Of a DNA stretch of 64,000 bases, positions 31,904-44,300 are shown one piece after another. The translations under genes were made by a program, and so were the position numbers. This stretch comes from Plumapathes pennacea. Lineage: Eukaryota; Cnidaria; Anthozoa; Antipatharia; Myriopathidae. Below the pieces are notes generated by a model. It searched no databases. It saw only the letters and a list, made by a program, of their open reading frames with translations, and was not told the DNA's origin. Each line of letters opens with the position of its first letter. The first letter of the stretch is position 1. The stretch lies in assembly GCA_964036295.1 (NCBI GenBank), contig OZ038468.1:13030183-13094182 (forward strand). The letters run 5' to 3'.

Positions 31904-34900
31904 TATTGTACTCACATTGATCAACCAAAAGATTAAATCGCCGGATCAAAGATAACTTCAGTTCAGATACCTAAATACTAGGGAGCAACTGGAAACAATC
32001 CAACTGATGCCAGATGCGGTTAACAGGCGATTAAATCGCGCTTAGTGACTTCATGTCATAGCCCACTTTACTCAGTATGCGGCTGCTCAGTTGTCGGAAG
32101 TAGCAGGAATGTTTGGTGGGGGGTTCTACCACAAAGGTCTCAGATAAATCGCTGACACGTTAGCTTCACGATACGACGTGAGAACGAATTTTGGTCGGCG
32201 CAAGGCGGTAGTACCTGTGATCGTCATCGAAAGAACTGAACGCCACAGAGGGAGTCTCTTGGCGGACGTGAGCGAGCGTTTGATCAACCAAACATACATT
32301 TTCTAATGGTTGTTCCGGTGACTTGTATGAATTCCTTCTTTGGATACTGTCCGATGGCCAGGAGTCCATTGATTACCAGCTATGTTTTATTAGTCAGAAT
32401 TCTCGTTACATTCTGCACCCTCATTCAGCTTATATATAAAGCCTACGTGCCATGATGAAACTCGAATTGTCAATATCCTCAACAAGGAGGAGTTCAAACC
32501 GGATGCCGCCTACCGCACGTTCAAACCGCGTAACTAATCGTGGCATGTTGGTGGTAATCCACAAGTCCTTAAAATGAAACCGTCTTAGACAGCCGACTCG
32601 CCCCGCCCCGACACTCGGTTGCGTGGCCGGGTGCGATGAAAGTAAAAGTTGATTGATTTCCGGTGCCATCCAAGGGAAACCGCAAATCTGTCTGATGCGC
32701 TTGATCAGTGTTCCCAGAGGCCAGTAAAGAGTGGAGCATTTCCACCGGAAGAGAACCAACTGTTTTAGTACTTAACTCTACCACTCAGCCATATTCCCCC
32801 CCCCCCCCCCCCCCCCCAAAAAAAAACAACCTTTTCGTCTGAGTGGTCGCCACACGTTGATTTCAGTCAGGTAGTTGTTTTTAACAAACAAAAACACAAA
32901 CACAAAACAACAAGCAACCTCGCCCAAATAAATAAACCAAAAATAAACAAAAAACCACACACACAACAAAAACTGGCAAAACAAAACAGGTGAAACTTAT
33001 GCGTTCGACCTTGGGAGTGCTTGGGTGGCCGACTGCTTCGGTTTCATTCAACAGTTGATTTTCAGTAGTTGGAAGTTTTGTTTGTTCGTTGAAATACCCT
33101 CCCCGTACTCTGGGAGAATTTCTTCCACAAAACTAAAATAAGAACGAAATTTATTTTCAAGGTTACACAAACATGCAAGTGCAGTAGTAAAAACAAGCTG
33201 TTATCAAGGTGTAGAGTAGTTTTCAATTGACTTTCGTAAACCACAAACGTTAGATCACAGCTCCAGTCACAAAGCCTGTTTCAATCAACCAGAAGCCAAA
33301 GTAAATTGCAACTGGCTTTACTTTGAAGAACGACAAATCACACCAATCAGATAAAACGCCATCGCAAATTCCTTGTCACCAAATCGCAATTTATTGGTTC
33401 ATTGCTTTTGTTTTAGTTCGCCGAGAATTCTGCCAAACCTTGCTTTAACCAGTTAAAAAGCTCAGCAAACGCAATTGTTTTCGGCAGTCAATCGAAAACC
33501 GTTCTACATATCACGAAAACCAGTACTTGGTATAAAAACAAAAATGCAAAGCTAAAGCTAAATGCCAAGCAAGAACGTAAAGTATAGAAATCCATAGAGG
33601 TTTTCTGTTGTAAAATCAAGTACTACATTGAAAAGCAGCTTTGGTGACTTATTTCAATTACCTTGTTCGAACATGCAGGATATGTACTTATGCATGAGCC
33701 ATAGTGACCTCCGAGAGGGTTTACCTAACCTTGTTCCTTTCATAGTTCAAAATGTGCTGAAAGAATATTATTGAAAATCGAGAGCTTGAAATTCGTTCCC
33801 CTGTTTCTCGGAGTTTTGCCGCGAGCTGCATTTCGGGACGACAGGCATCGAGATTTTCCAGGAAGTGGCGCAAACGTCACACGATTACAAGTGAACTTGA
33901 AGTAAATTATCTTACCAGGATTTGCTTCCGTTTATCATGAAGTTGCAGCAGAAACCCTCCTAAGAAAATTCTGAAGAACCAGCTGAGTGCACAACGGTTT
34001 GGTATACGGCAGATCATGCGCTATACCGTACCACGAAAACTATCGGCCCAAACTGTCATCGGTGATTCGGACGAAAACAGGTATCAAGAAAACATAAAGG
34101 GCACTTTATCTTCGATTTTCACGCTAAAAAAGATTGCGATTTACAGCTCCCAGCTCTTTTTGTTTCACGGCAGATTGTCATTGAAAAACGCCTTTTTCCG
34201 GCTAAAAAGATTTGTTGCGAAACATGGAGAAAACCTAACCCTACACTGTCTTTCGACTGACATGTGTGTGAACGGAAACGACATCGTTTGTCGCACATCT
34301 AGCTGGTATGCAGCGATGCCAAGGCCCTAGTTACAGTCTTGTATCGTACGGAAGTCTTTTATCACTAAACTTCTCACACAAAAATTATCCCTCATAGGAC
34401 TAGCACATACGCATGTTTTTACGGCGCGGACCTTAAAAGGAAGAGATCGCGTTTAACCCGTAAAAGACAATTCCCAAAGAGCTAAACTAAAGTAGAAGTA
34501 CTAAAGTAGTCACGAGTAGAACATGACGAATCTACCACGTACACTTCGTAAAAGACAAGAAAAGAAAAGTAGTTTCTTCTTCTCCACTTTGGTGGAAACC
34601 ATGATGCAGACCGCCTGTTGGGCAGCTTTTTAGAGATCTTGAAGCATTAAAACTCTGAATAACTTCCTTCACAAAACGACGCCACGTACTTAAACCCCAA
34701 CTTTGATTGAATGACTTGCTTCGGAAAAACGACCGGACGAGTTTTAGGTTGGTTTCGGAGCGCTCTCGCTACCTCGTCGAGCTAAAGGTGGCCCTCTTAT
34801 GCCTGATCTCTCGCACCTCTTTTCCAAGCTGTTTGATTTACGCGGGACCCAATTCAGGTTGGATTCCTTTGACTTTTCTCCACCATGCCAATGTGGCACT

Positions 34901-34914
34901 CTCTGCATCGCTGT

Positions 34915-37900
34915 TCACGTGACCGCTTTAACGCTCGAAAACCGCGCGCAGAATACGCGCAGCGACTCCACGTTTACCCCGCATCTGCGCGCGAACTCCA
35001 CGGCTTCCGGAGTGGCCTGGGTCCCACTAGCTATCACCGCTCTCTTCTGGCCTCGCCTCGGCGTGTCGTGGGAGTTAGTTCCGGTCAGCAAAGTGACCAG
35101 GCCTCTTCCAGCCTGGTTTACCATGTAGCGACAGCAGTTCACGATTTGATTGAATCGCCTGCGACAAAATATTTCAAACGTAAATGGGGGCACACGGAGC
35201 TTTGCTGCATTAACCGGGCTCGGGCGACCTGCAAACACCATGCAAAGCGGCAAAAGATGCACAGATACAAGGTCTGTAAGTTCAAGATTTTTGGTTAATT
35301 CAAACACTGTTACGTTAATTTTAGCAAGTACAGGCCAATATCATGAGACCTCCAGTGCAGTGACATCCACCACTTGATCTCACTTGATCAAGACTCAGTA
35401 TAGAGAAACCATATTGGACCTTTGTGTCTGATACCGCCAATGCTCTAAGTAAGCCCTCCCATCGACAAGTCAATAATTGAAACACATTTTTAATAAATTT
35501 CCCCACCCTCTCATTCCATCTTAGCGACTGTGAGCATCAAGATTAGTGGATAAAAAAATGACAAATGACGCTTGGTGCTCAATTGCTTGTAAAGCTCTAC
35601 TTTCGGCAACTCATGTCATTAAGAAGTGCACCAGGATATCGCAAACGCCAAACTTTCAAGTGTCCCGAATAAAGACATGGACCACGTCATCGCAAAGTAC
35701 CGAGTCACATTTGAAAAGACAAGGAGCACGTCTTGGTATGCAGTCAAGAGGGGCACAAGGATATCAAAACCGTCAAGTACGAGTCCCGAAAAAAGACAAA
35801 TAACAGGTGTTCAGTGAGGAGTCGTTACAGGATATCAAAACCAAGTACGAGTCACGACCAAACCAGAGAAAAACCGCCACTGAGCCACACAGCCCAAACT
35901 TTAAAGTGTCCCGGAGAAAAACAAGAAGCACGTCCTGTATTTAGTGAAGAAGCGCACTGGTATATCAAACCGCCAAGTACCACAGTCAAACTTTAAAGTG
36001 TCCCGGAGAAATACAAAAAGCACGTCCTGTATTTAGTGAAGAAGCGCACTGGTATACCAAAACCGCCAAGTACACAGTCAAACTTTGAATTGTCCCGCAG
36101 GAAGAAGCAAATGGACGCAAATGGTCTTCTACCTCATGTATTGCAAATGCCGTAAACTTGTGAAAAATATGGTGACGTCAGTCCCATGAGGACTAATAGA
36201 ACCAATCATGTGTCCGAAATGTATCAACCGGAATCCTGTGAAATGCAGGCGTGAAGAAACGTGTGTAGGAGAAAGGAACGCCTGTCCGAATGCCCAAAAT
36301 GAGCCAATCAGAACATACCGAAAGTCACATTGGCAAGGATATATATTGCTTTATGTGCGTGCTTCAAAATGAAAATTTACAGGGCAAAGGCACACATGTT
36401 CGGAAATTATTTTCAATCCTTCTAACTGCAAAGGTTGCAGCGAATAAGCTGGGTTTTCTGGACATGCGTGCAGTGTGCACAAATGACCCTGCATACATAA
36501 ATTGCAAAATACTACTGGCCGTATAAAACACCTGGGTTTATGGGGAGCTGAAATTAAACAACTGTACTCGTCGGGTGCAATGCTACGTTGCAAACCGCTT
36601 TGTAGTCATTCCTTTCCCTTTTCCTCGCATGCCGTATTTGCACAATATTCTGCTCCTCAGATGTAAGCAACAGATGTTATTTTAGACCGCGAGATAACTT
36701 CCTTTCACTGTAAATTCACAAACCCTTGCACTCTGAAGGGTAATGCAGGCTGTGTCAGGTTTGCGCGAGATGGGTAAAAGCAACTGAAACCATGTTTTCT
36801 CAATGTCGAGAGACTGTAGGACTCACGTCTCAACACATAACTAATTTAGCTCCCTGCCAAAGGAAAACCTTAAATTTTGCGTCAAAGAGTGACATTTTGC
36901 AGCACGAAGCTCTCAAAACTACAGAAATGCTGACCAGAAATAGCTGGCAGTTTGCGCGTACGCACACAATATTGTCGTTTTAGAGATAGCTACACTTGCT
37001 CTGCATCAGGGCGAGGGCGAGGGGATATCTGCGAATGTCGTTTTTCTAATAGTAGTGATGGTGATCATAGTGGTGGGTGATGGTGTCACATGGGAATGGT
37101 ACTCACCACACCGCCACGTCCTCATAGCGACCTCGCTTCTTGTTGTCCTCCATTGATTCACCCTCCTTTTGGGCCCTCACCCATCTGATCCAACGCAAAA
37201 CAAGTAGAGAGAGCCGCCGATCAGCAAACAAAACGTGGTTATTTTTACCAATGTTTCTTGGGTTCATATCCTCCCTTAACGACCGCCTCCCATGTGCGAC
37301 CAGTAACCAATTCTAAGTCAAGTTACTATAAGTGAAACCTCTTGAAAGCGACCACCCTATGCTTCCAAAGCGCAATTGTCGGAAAAATAGACTAACCTCC
37401 TCACAGAAACCGGACCGAACAAAACACTGACGTGCAAGTTCTTAAGCCTTGGTCAAACGAAATGCAAGTCGACGCAAGCCGATGCAAGTTCGACATGACA
37501 GTAAACTTGCATCGACTTTCAAAAGGGCGGGACGCAGGTTTTGTAAAAACCTTTTTCCTTTTTTAAGGTGCTGAGTCAGAATCAGATGTCTCGCTTAAGC
37601 TGGAACCTAATGAGTAGGTTTTTTACCTTGCCTTTGCTAACGCGCTCTTCCCTGTTTTAGGTGAAAAACTTGCGTCGACTTGCATGTTCAAATTAGATGC
37701 AAGTCAATGCAAGTCGATTCGAGTCCGTGCAAGTTGGTGGCCAAACGAAACGCAAGTACACGCAAGTTTGAAAACTTGCATCGACTTGCGTGGACTTGCA
37801 CCTCGTTTGGCCAGGGCTCTTATTAGTTCAATTTGACACTGGTTGTGGATCAAAGCTAGATCTCACTCGGGTCTCCCACGGTGAGAAATTCACGTAGGCG

Positions 37901-38274
37901 ACCACTAAAGGCCGAACGAGTATGGTCGTTCATGGAAGATTTTACAGTACCTGTTTCCTCTCTTGAATTCGCTCTCCAGGTACTTGATGGCCTCCCTGGC
38001 TCCACTGTCATATTTTTTCAGTTCATCTAAAGCAGCGATCACTGTCAAAGAAGGCAGGCGCTCAAGTTAATAATTTACAGCAAAAGCTAACACAGACGAC
38101 TCCTTCTCACCTTGAAGTGGAATCATGAGTAGGAATTTTTCCGAGCCCACGAGACGCATGATCAAATGCAGCTGAGTGCACAGCGCAGGCGCGTCAGGGA
38201 CCAGATACACCGTGCTGCTCTTTGGCTTAGTTTTCTTCAGAGTGTGCTCCAGATCAGCCACGTCAGACTAGAGC

Positions 38275-38308
<34 letters not shown>

Positions 38309-41300
38309 AACTGTCAGTGCAGCTCACCACTCTATAGCCTGCAATGTAGAGTTCCCGGGCGTTTCAGAGGAGTTTCCGTTCTTTTTTCGTTACGGAGTAG
38401 GATTGGGGCGAGGCAAAAGCTGCGGAGGGGAGGTGGGAGGAAAATGGGGAGATGCATCCCCCCTCCCCCTCTCCCTCCCTAGCTTTTGCCTCACCCCATT
38501 CCTACTCCCGAATGGAATCTATGTCCAAGTACAAAGGAGCGTTCGTTTAGCATTAACCTTGTTCCCCCCTCCCCAGATCGCTCATTGGTTCTGGTTTTGC
38601 TCCCAATTGGCCGGGAATGCTGCTACTTGTTTAGCAAACTCAACACCAAAGGAACCACAAGTTAGTTTCGGTCGATTCTTACCTGCAGCTTTTGTTGGGC
38701 CATGGCCTTCATAACCCTTGCGCGACGGTCTTGATTCTGAAAAGAGAAATGTTAACACTGATTATGAAATACAACGATGTACTCATGTGATCAGAACTAA
38801 GTTTCTCCTATCGATGTGGAGAAAATGATAAGGCATTCGAGTTGGTTCACACCACTGACAAAAAAAAAAAAAGAAAAGAAAAGGATCTAAGTTGTTTTCA
38901 AAAAATGCTCTATGCCAGAGCTTGCGAAACCGGCGTCTTTACCTGCGAAGCTGTTGCTTTGGGTCCTGCATCGTTCTTAAACTTGTTTGGTTTATCTCTG
39001 ATAGGCGCTATCTGTCTTGGACCGACAAACTTCTGCGTGTTATCATCCCAGTTAAACGTCTCCAGCGCCTACATGAAGAACGAAGGAAGGAATCACACTT
39101 TAACCTTTTCACTCCCATCCATTTTCTGAGCAAGAACTAACTTCCTTGTAGAAACCGGACCGGACTGACACATGTAATGCAACGTGCAACAGGACACATG
39201 GTTGATTTCTTACAACTCAAGTTGTTATAAAGTCAAGAAAGCCGCAGTATTTGACACTGGTTGTGGCTGAAAGCTGGTTCTCACTTAGGCCTACTATGGT
39301 CAGAAATTCCCGTAAGCGACCAAAAGCCGAGCGAAGGGTGATCTCTTGCGGGAGATTCTATTCTAGATCCAAAGTGTACGTACCTCCATAGAAGCCAGCT
39401 GCTTACCAAAGCTAGTCAGGCACTGAATCCGTACCGCTGCCTGATTAAGAGACAACAAGCATGCATTACAAAGGACCGAGTAAAATGACCCTAACTTATC
39501 CCAGCCTGCCCTGACAAGAAAAATCTTCTTTTACGCTCCTTCACTATTTATGGGGTTACTTATACTTGATTATCTTACAAATCGAAATATATCACAGAAA
39601 TAGTGACACTTGTTTTCTGGCACGATTTTTTGTGCGTTGGTCGAGTTCACAACAAAAATAGCTCAGAGTGAAGGGCACCAACTGAACGCTCTCACCTCAA
39701 GATATTTGCTGTCCTTGGGCGGCCTGTTCCATCTCAAATTCAGTTTACTATGGAGGTCTTCCAGAGGCGCAAAACCAAGCACGCAGATATCCTCTGGTAA
39801 GACGCGCGTCTGAACCCATTCGGCATCGACTGCCTCCTCAAACAGGTTTCTCCACAACGACAACTTGGAGCCCGCCACTTTGGAGAAAGCCAGCGTTATT
39901 TTAGTACACATAAGTACATCAAATCAAGTTTATATGATATCTTATGACTTTGAAGAGTCTCTTTCTTGTCACTCTTTTCAAAACACTCGTTCCTTCTTAC
40001 CCTAAAGTTAACTCGCATTGTGTTGAACTGAGCTAGTAATTTGGGCGCCATTGCCATGTGACGTCACATTTTACCATTCTATATAATATACACTACAGTG
40101 TCATAAAAGAAGGGTCTTATAACATTTACAGCCTTCGCAATGCCTCTACGGCTGTTTATTTCGACCACGTTTTGGGCTTTATCAATTGTTCAGTTGGAAA
40201 GTAAATCTAATTGACGACCAAAGCGATAACGTGAAGTCACTGTAGGGAAAAACAGATTCTTGGGCGTCGTTTTGTAAAGACATACACTGTTATTTTCAGG
40301 GAGTTATTTTAACTCCAAAAAGGGAGTTAAAAAAAAGGTACAGAACGACTCCTTTTTTTAGAGTAGTTTTCATTCCCACTTTTTAACTCCCTCATGAGAG
40401 TAAAATTAACTCCCTAAATAGGAGTTGATATCACCCCTGTTTTGGAGTTAAAACAAATGAAGGGAGTTAAAAAGTGCGAGTGAAAACTACTCTAAAAAAG
40501 GAGTCGTTCTGTACCTTTTTTACTCCCTTTTTGAGTTAAAATAACATCCTGAAAATAACAGTGTAGCGCTGTTTTGAACTCCTCTGATCATATTTGTTTT
40601 TTTTGTTTTTGTTTTTGTTTTTGTTTTTGAGTGAAATTTTTACATGTTTACCTGCACTCGTGATTTGTACCGGAGATGGCAGGATATTTAACAAGGACGC
40701 AATTCTCGACAGCAGTCCTGATGAGCTCTGAAACAAAGAGAATCGCACAAACACAGTCGTTCGGAAGGTCTCTTGTTCTATTTGATTATTTAATTTTCGA
40801 GGTAAAAAACCCAATTCGCGTTGCACCGTTTCTGTTGTTTGTTTTAGGCATGTCTTTGTTTGTCTTGTCACTGTTTTGTGTGTAAGATTCATCCGTATAT
40901 AAATATTTCGTAGAGGTGCTTTTTTTTTTCTTTTTTTTGATTCATAGATATGTGTAGCACGTCAGAGAGCCATCAGGGCATCTTCAGGGGCTTGAAAATG
41001 GAGGCCCCTTTCTCACACATTTTTTGTGTGTGTGTGTGTGTGCTGAGTATTCTGGGCCGCACAAGAGAACAGTCTTACCTCCACACAAGTTGTTATGATG
41101 TCTGGGTTGACACGAAGCCAGTCACTCAGTACTTTGACTGAAGGGAGAAGCTTGTCCCTCACCACCCCTCTCAGTAGAGTAGACTCTGGGCATTCCCTCA
41201 GGTCCACACTAAGAGTGGTAAGGACCGACGAAGCAAACGAAGCCTCTGACAAAACGAAAAGTGAAGACTCGTCATGGCAGTCCACTACAACTTCAAGTAT

Positions 41301-44300
41301 TGAACATGATCTTATACTAAGATTATTTGTAATAGGACATTTGCATAGTGGCATCATTTGAATTCAACTACCAGAAGGCTTTGGGGCAAGCTACTGTATT
41401 CAGTATTTATTTAGCTCCTGCAAGACGTAAACTGCAGCGAAGTGCATTATGCATGGCCAGAAATAGCGGACATTCTGAGCCTGCAACATTGTCAGCGGGC
41501 CCCGTTCCGCCAAAAACAAGATGGCGGCTACTGCGAAAGTCGATTATCTCCAGTTGCACAGTTGGACATCTACTTTCTCGCGAAGAAGAGGATTGTCCGA
41601 CGTTTTTTTACGCTTGGGTTGTTTTTCACGCTAATTTAGGTAGTTGTAGTCAAATGGCGTCATCCCGCAAATGTCCTATTGTGAATTTTTTTGCACCACT
41701 TCCTGGAAGATCTTGGTTCCAGTCCCTCGCAAAACTATCCGGAAAAATACACATGCAAGTAAAACTAATATTTTATACGAAAGGCTTTGTTTCTCTAGTC
41801 TGCCTATACATCCTTGTAGAAGAATAACGAGCTGGAAATTACGACGAGCTTAAAGGGCGCCAGACCATAACTTCCTTCAGTGCGATAATTAATTATCAAG
41901 TCCGATTTGTATCTCTCGCGGCGGTCCAATCAACTAAACCTTAGAGTAACTTACCTGTGTCCGCGTCACTGAGATCACTTGACTGATCCATTCTAGAGAT
42001 CCTGTTGATTGCAAACCCATTCTGCTTCAGCAGACCGCTGTCCCACACTTGCTTGTGAGCCACTTGCTGACTCAGCAACTTCCCCGCCTCTTTGAGAGAG
42101 TCCTTGGCACCGTGCGACGAGAAAAACAGAGTCCTCGGAGCCGAATTGTGTACCTCGCCTTCAGTTTCCGATTCACTCTCAACGTAAACGTCATCGCTGC
42201 CTTCCTCGCTGGTCATTCCATCATCGTCTAGCTCGTCTGCTTCACATCCTTCGCTCAGATCGCTGTCGTCGTTGTCAAAACTGTGCCCTTCCAAGTCGCT
42301 CTCGCTTTCGCTTCCAAAGCTGTCGCCACTGATCTGTCTGCGCCTCCGACGGCGATTTTTCAGCGCTTTTTTTACCTTCCGCACCTTGTGGAGTTTAGCG
42401 TGGTCCTCCAGGCTTCCGTTGCATTTTCCAGCGCTGTAGTCCTTGAGTCCGTTTTCGACTGGTAGCGATTTCTGTGCAGACATCGCTGAGTGGTTGATGT
42501 AGTATCGTTCTGGATGTTCCAGACAAGAGATACAGTGTTTCAGGAGCTGCGATAGGAGTTCTAAATTGAATGCAGTGGCCACCGATGTCTGTGGGGACCC
42601 TGGGAGGATGAAGCACAAGATAACATTTATTTACTCAGACTGAGCTCGTACGTAGCATAAATTCTCCCATCCCTTCAAGAAGAAAAAGTACGAATGATGA
42701 AGTGAGAATTGATAGTTCAATCAACTTTCATCAGGGCCCGGTTGTGCAAAGTACGATTAGGCTAACCCTTCGGTTAGATTTAAACTTTGTAGTCAGTTTT
42801 AAGCACAAAAATAAGAAGGTTTCGCTCACAAAATGACTTTATTGGCTTGCTATATAATTTTAAGCTAGAACAAACATTTTAGTTAGTCTTTCATCTAACC
42901 TATGCACAGTTTGTTGCCAAAAGCACGAAAGAAATAAATATGGTTTACCCTGGGTTAGCTTAATCGAGATTCAAACAACCGGGCCCTGGGCAAGTGTGTC
43001 TATTTTCAAATGTTTCTATTCGGTTTCGATGCGTGTTCTGCCAGAAATTGATGTACAGTTGAAGCTCTCGTAAGCGGACACCCTTGGGAAGCTGAAAAAG
43101 TGTCCGTAACTGGAACTGTCCGCTTACGAGAAGTGTTCAGGCAAAGCGACACAAGTAACCTCTCCCACACCCTCTGCGTGTTTCAGTGGTCCACATTATT
43201 TCTTTCTAGACACTTAGACACCTAGACACTCTTAACTGACGTCACTTCTCGCAATGTTGATCACGCCCCGAAACCAACACAGGCACATACACAGCACGAC
43301 CCCCTCAAATGAACCAGACTGACCTTTGTTTTTGAGCATCGTTACCGCCATAATTGCCATAGTAACCAACTTTACCATGAGAGATGACGTAATTATCCCA
43401 TCAGCCTTTTCAGCAGTTGACGTCCCGTCAGCCAAGTCGCCATTGGTTTGTGCAGTGCCAGCGCTTGTTGACGTAGCGTTTGGCTCAGAAGGCGCAACCG
43501 GGTCCGCGATGAGGGCACCGGTCAAGTCCTGGAGGACGGACTGACAGAGGTGACCAACTTCGTCACTGCTTACTTTCGGAGAGCTATGGAGACAACAATA
43601 GTATTAAGCCTTGGCCGAACGGACTTCCAAGTCGAGCAAACTCAGGCCAAGTTTGCAAAAGCACTCAACTTGCATGCGGGTGGCCAAACGGTACTTCCAA
43701 GTCGAGCTAAGTCGCAAGGAAACCATTCAAATACAATAACAAAAGCTGACGCAATCACCTTGCGTTGAATTTGGCTTGACTTGGCTCGACTTGGGGAGAG
43801 CAAACGATGAAAAACTTGGCTTGACTTGACTGAAAATTTGTGCTCAATCAAAGTTGAGCCAAGGCAAGCCAAATGGGTGGCCAAACGATGCCCAAGTCGG
43901 ACCGAAGTCGAAAACTTGGCTTGAGTTGGTTCGAGTTGAGAGTCTGTTTGGCCAGGGCTTTAGACACAAATATACTCCCAGCTGGTAAAGCGATTTTCGG
44001 GTGACTTTCGTAAGTGACTAAAAATACGATATTCGTAGTTGTCTTCCTCGGTAAAATCGTTAGAGATAATCATGACTGTTCATAATGGAAATATTATAAA
44101 CAAGCAAACAAATCCATACAATTCCGTTGTTTCACAACGGACCTTCCGTCAGTCTTTTACAAATGAAGGAGATCGCCCGATGACAAGCATTTTAAAGTGA
44201 GATGGTGTCGTGATTATTACCCTCGCAGGGCTCGGGGATTATAGCGCCAATCACAAAGGCTGTTGGAAAACACTTTCAACCAACAAGAGATTAAAGGCGA

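Noticed and set aside
34799-35298. Long plus-strand ORFs (109 and 137 codons)
   Set aside because: They are shadows of the last SMG5 exon (35158-34915, minus), whose frame and homology to the PIN C-terminus are clear.
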